From NCBI GenBank assembly GCA_964428935.1, contig CAYSAG010000275.1:1-7040 (forward strand): a DNA stretch of 7,040 nt, in the 5' to 3' direction. The stretch is from JAADHY01 sp964428935 (GTDB lineage: Bacteria; Planctomycetota; Planctomycetia; Planctomycetales; Planctomycetaceae). The notes under the pieces are model-generated. The model ran no database searches. It had not been told where the DNA came from and saw nothing but the letters and a program-made list of their open reading frames with translations. Position numbers and translations under genes: made by a program. Positions 5,046 to 7,040 of this stretch are shown piece after piece. Positions within the stretch are counted from its first letter, which is position 1; each line of letters opens with the position of its first letter.

Positions 5046-7040
5046 ATGAGAACAGCTCGATTGCCGCTAGTGCTTGGGGCGCTGGGAGTTGGCCTGTTGT
5101 GGGTCGTCTCGGCGGCGCCGGTCTGGTCGGGCGACTCGGCGCCGAGCCCGCCGAAGCTGCTCCGACGGACCATTGACTACTTCTCGCGCAGTGGCCGGAC
5201 GGCCTCGTACGTTTCACCCGCTCCCCTTCGTCGCACCGAGTCGGACAAAGCCGGCTCGGCCAAAAAGACCGTTCCGCCGGCACCCGAGCCGGTCGGCCAG
5301 TCGGTTGGAAGCAGCGTGCGACCCTACCGGCGCAGCCGAGTCGCGAGTGGCAGCCGCGAGGCTTCGTCTCGCACGACGGCTCCCGTCGACCCGTTCACGC
5401 CGCGTGACGCCCGCCAGGCTGCCGCCGAGCAGGTGCCGAGGGACGTCCAGCGGTTCCGCGAGCTGTTCTCCTCGTCGAAGTCAACCGTTTCGCAACGAAC
5501 ACGGAGCCAGACCGCTCGACGGTCGGCGCCGGCCAATTCCGAGCCGCCGTTCGAACCGACCGACCACCGCGTGGTGCACGCCGTGCACAAGACGACCCAC
5601 GCCGGCTCGCACCCGGTGGAGCCGGTCAGCGAGGAGCGTTCGGCGGCCAACGAGCCTCCCGCTTTTCCGTGGGCGGAAACGGACGACGCGAAGCCGTCGA
5701 AGGCCGCCGAAGCGGGCCCTCAGACCGCCGACACCGGCACGCAGCGACGCGCGAACTCGGCGACGGCTCCGCTCTCGGCCCGTCGCTCGGTTCACCCCAG
5801 CACGAGCGTCGTCGGCGCGACCACCGTCGTCACACGGACCGTCTCGGAAATTCCCGCTCCGGCGAAGGCCGGACAGGACGTTTCAGCGCTGTCGGAGCTG
5901 CCGCTCGAACTGGCCGCTCCGGCCGTGAAGAACTTCAGTGACGCGGCTCCTCAAGTTCGGTTGCGTTGGGTGAAGCTGTCGCCAGTGACCGTTGGTCGGC
6001 CGTGCAAGCTGGACTTGGTTGTCGTCAACGAGGGGCAGGTCACGGCCGACCACGTGACGGTCGTGGCGTACTTTCCGCCGCTGGTCCGGCTGACTCACGT
6101 CGAGCCGCAGCCAGACGAGGCGACGGACCACCTGACGTGGCGGCTGGAGTCGCTGGCTGGTGGCGAGCAGAAGACGTTTCACGTCGAGCTGATTCCGGTT
6201 GGTCGGGGCGAGCTGGAAGTGACGGCCGTCGCCCGCCTGACGCAGTCGTCCTCGGCCTCGTTCCGGGTCGAAGAGCCGCTCCTGGCGTTGGAGCTGAAAG
6301 GACCGAAAGAGGTGTTGGTGGGCGACCCGGCGCCGCAGTTGGTCGTTGTGTCGAACCCGGGCACGGGAGTTGTCCACGACGTGGTGCTGGAGGCGGTCAT
6401 TCCGGAGGGGTTGGAGCACCCACGCGGGAAGCACCTCATGATGAACGTCGGGTCGTTGGCCCCTGGCGAGTCGCGAATGGTGCGGTTGTCGCTGGCCGCC
6501 GTGGCGGGGGGCGAGAAGACGCTGGAACTGCGGGCACGGGCGTCCGACGGTTTGGAGCAGTCAGCTCGGACGACCATTCACGTGCTGGCTCCCAGTCTGA
6601 AGGTGACCGTCGAGGGGCCGAGCCTGCGTTACGTTGGCCGGCACGCGACGTACAAGGTGACGGTTACGAACGACGGAGGAGCGGCCACGAACAACGTCCA
6701 GGCGACGTACGAGCTTCCCGAAGGCTTTGCGTTCGAGCAGGCCGACACGGGCGGCTCCTTCGACCCCAACACCCGGCTGGTCCGGTGGTTCATTGGACGG
6801 TTGGAGCCGGGTGAGTCGCGAACGCTGCAGGTGCAAGTCACGGCGGCCAAGCTGGGTCAGTTCACGCACAAGGTGGCTGTCACTTGTGAGCAGGGCGTGA
6901 ACGTCGAAGGCGAAACGGTCACGCGGGTCGACGGCACGCCGTCCCTGACGCTGCAAGTGGTCGACCTGGACGACCCGGTCGAAGTGGGCCGCCAAACGCA
7001 GTACGAAATTCGCGTCAGCAACGACGGAACAAAGGAAGCC
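5046..7040 (+). CDS. Large exported DUF11-repeat surface protein, N-terminal 665 residues (3' truncated by window edge)
   Basis: From the ATG at 5046 the frame stays open for 665 codons to the last base, so the stop lies outside the window. Residues 1-29 form a signal peptide (MRTARLP, core LVLGALGVGLLWVVSAAPVW). Residues about 30-300 are low-complexity and rich in Arg, Ser, Thr, Pro and Ala, probably disordered. From about 303 come Ig-like repeats of the DUF11 / CARDB kind: repeat 1 about 303-410, repeat 2 about 412-515, repeat 3 about 517-631, and the first third of repeat 4 from 633. Each has a strand ending in N-x-G (N328, N437, N542, N659). The complete repeats have a later turn of the LxPGE type (370-374 as LAGGE, 471-475, 586-590). 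Such proteins are usually cell-surface or periplasmic structural or adhesion proteins. No catalytic domain is visible in this part. It is divergent from the methyltransferase gene. The family call is firm; the exact role is unknown. Confidence 0.9.
   Translation, partial: MRTARLPLVLGALGVGLLWVVSAAPVWSGDSAPSPPKLLRRTIDYFSRSGRTASYVSPAPLRRTESDKAGSAKKTVPPAPEPVGQSVGSSVRPYRRSRVASGSREASSRTTAPVDPFTPRDARQAAAEQVPRDVQRFRELFSSSKSTVSQRTRSQTARRSAPANSEPPFEPTDHRVVHAVHKTTHAGSHPVEPVSEERSAANEPPAFPWAETDDAKPSKAAEAGPQTADTGTQRRANSATAPLSARRSVHPSTSVVGATTVVTRTVSEIPAPAKAGQDVSALSELPLELAAPAVKNFSDAAPQVRLRWVKLSPVTVGRPCKLDLVVVNEGQVTADHVTVVAYFPPLVRLTHVEPQPDEATDHLTWRLESLAGGEQKTFHVELIPVGRGELEVTAVARLTQSSSASFRVEEPLLALELKGPKEVLVGDPAPQLVVVSNPGTGVVHDVVLEAVIPEGLEHPRGKHLMMNVGSLAPGESRMVRLSLAAVAGGEKTLELRARASDGLEQSARTTIHVLAPSLKVTVEGPSLRYVGRHATYKVTVTNDGGAATNNVQATYELPEGFAFEQADTGGSFDPNTRLVRWFIGRLEPGESRTLQVQVTAAKLGQFTHKVAVTCEQGVNVEGETVTRVDGTPSLTLQVVDLDDPVEVGRQTQYEIRVSNDGTKEA

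Noticed and set aside
5074..5928. A 284-codon Arg-rich plus-strand frame
   Set aside because: It is a shadow of the DUF11 gene's low-complexity segment. It has no good ribosome binding site and a composition dominated by Arg, Ser and Pro.
5966..6814. A 282-codon Gly/Arg-rich plus-strand frame
   Set aside because: It lies out of frame inside the Ig-like repeats of the DUF11 protein, whose own frame shows a repeated motif pattern and so is the real one.

Overview
The window looks like chromosomal DNA of a GC-rich bacterium of the phylum Planctomycetota. The basis is gene content, not a marker gene. It combines a Gfo/Idh/MocA-type oxidoreductase, an exported iduronate-2-sulfatase-like sulfatase, a two-domain exported DUF1080 protein, an exported O-methyltransferase and a large exported DUF11-repeat protein, a mix characteristic of Pirellulales-like planctomycetes. 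The genus cannot be named from this sequence.

Layout from left to right: (1) 1-501, plus strand, the C-terminal part of a Gfo/Idh/MocA-family oxidoreductase whose start lies outside the window. (2) 676-2148, plus, a complete sulfatase with all the expected active-site residues. (3) 2149-2551, a 403-base gap with no convincing gene. (4) 2552-3562, plus, a complete DUF1080 protein. (5) 3563-3878, a convergent gap rich in GC hairpins. (6) 3879-4535, minus, a complete class I SAM-dependent O-methyltransferase with a signal peptide. (7) 4536-5045, a divergent 510-base spacer with an AT-rich repeat island and a minus-strand terminator-like hairpin. (8) 5046 to the right edge, plus, a reading frame open for 665 codons without a stop: a signal peptide, a disordered Arg/Ser/Pro-rich stretch of about 270 residues, then three complete DUF11-like Ig-fold repeats and the start of a fourth.

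The first three genes fit secreted breakdown of sulfated or modified sugars followed by cytoplasmic sugar oxidation. The sulfatase would remove sulfate outside the cytoplasm, the DUF1080 protein may act on a (keto-)glycoside, and the oxidoreductase family often acts on sugars with NAD(P). The gaps of 174 and 403 bases argue against a tight operon, so this is a functional neighbourhood by inference. The methyltransferase and the DUF11 protein are divergently transcribed and have no evident link to sugar breakdown.

I found no mobile element, tRNA, rRNA, CRISPR array or clear prophage gene. Nothing here is plainly a new biological system. The points most worth a second look are the large exported repeat protein running off the right edge, the methyltransferase with an export signal, and the structured 4536-5045 spacer.
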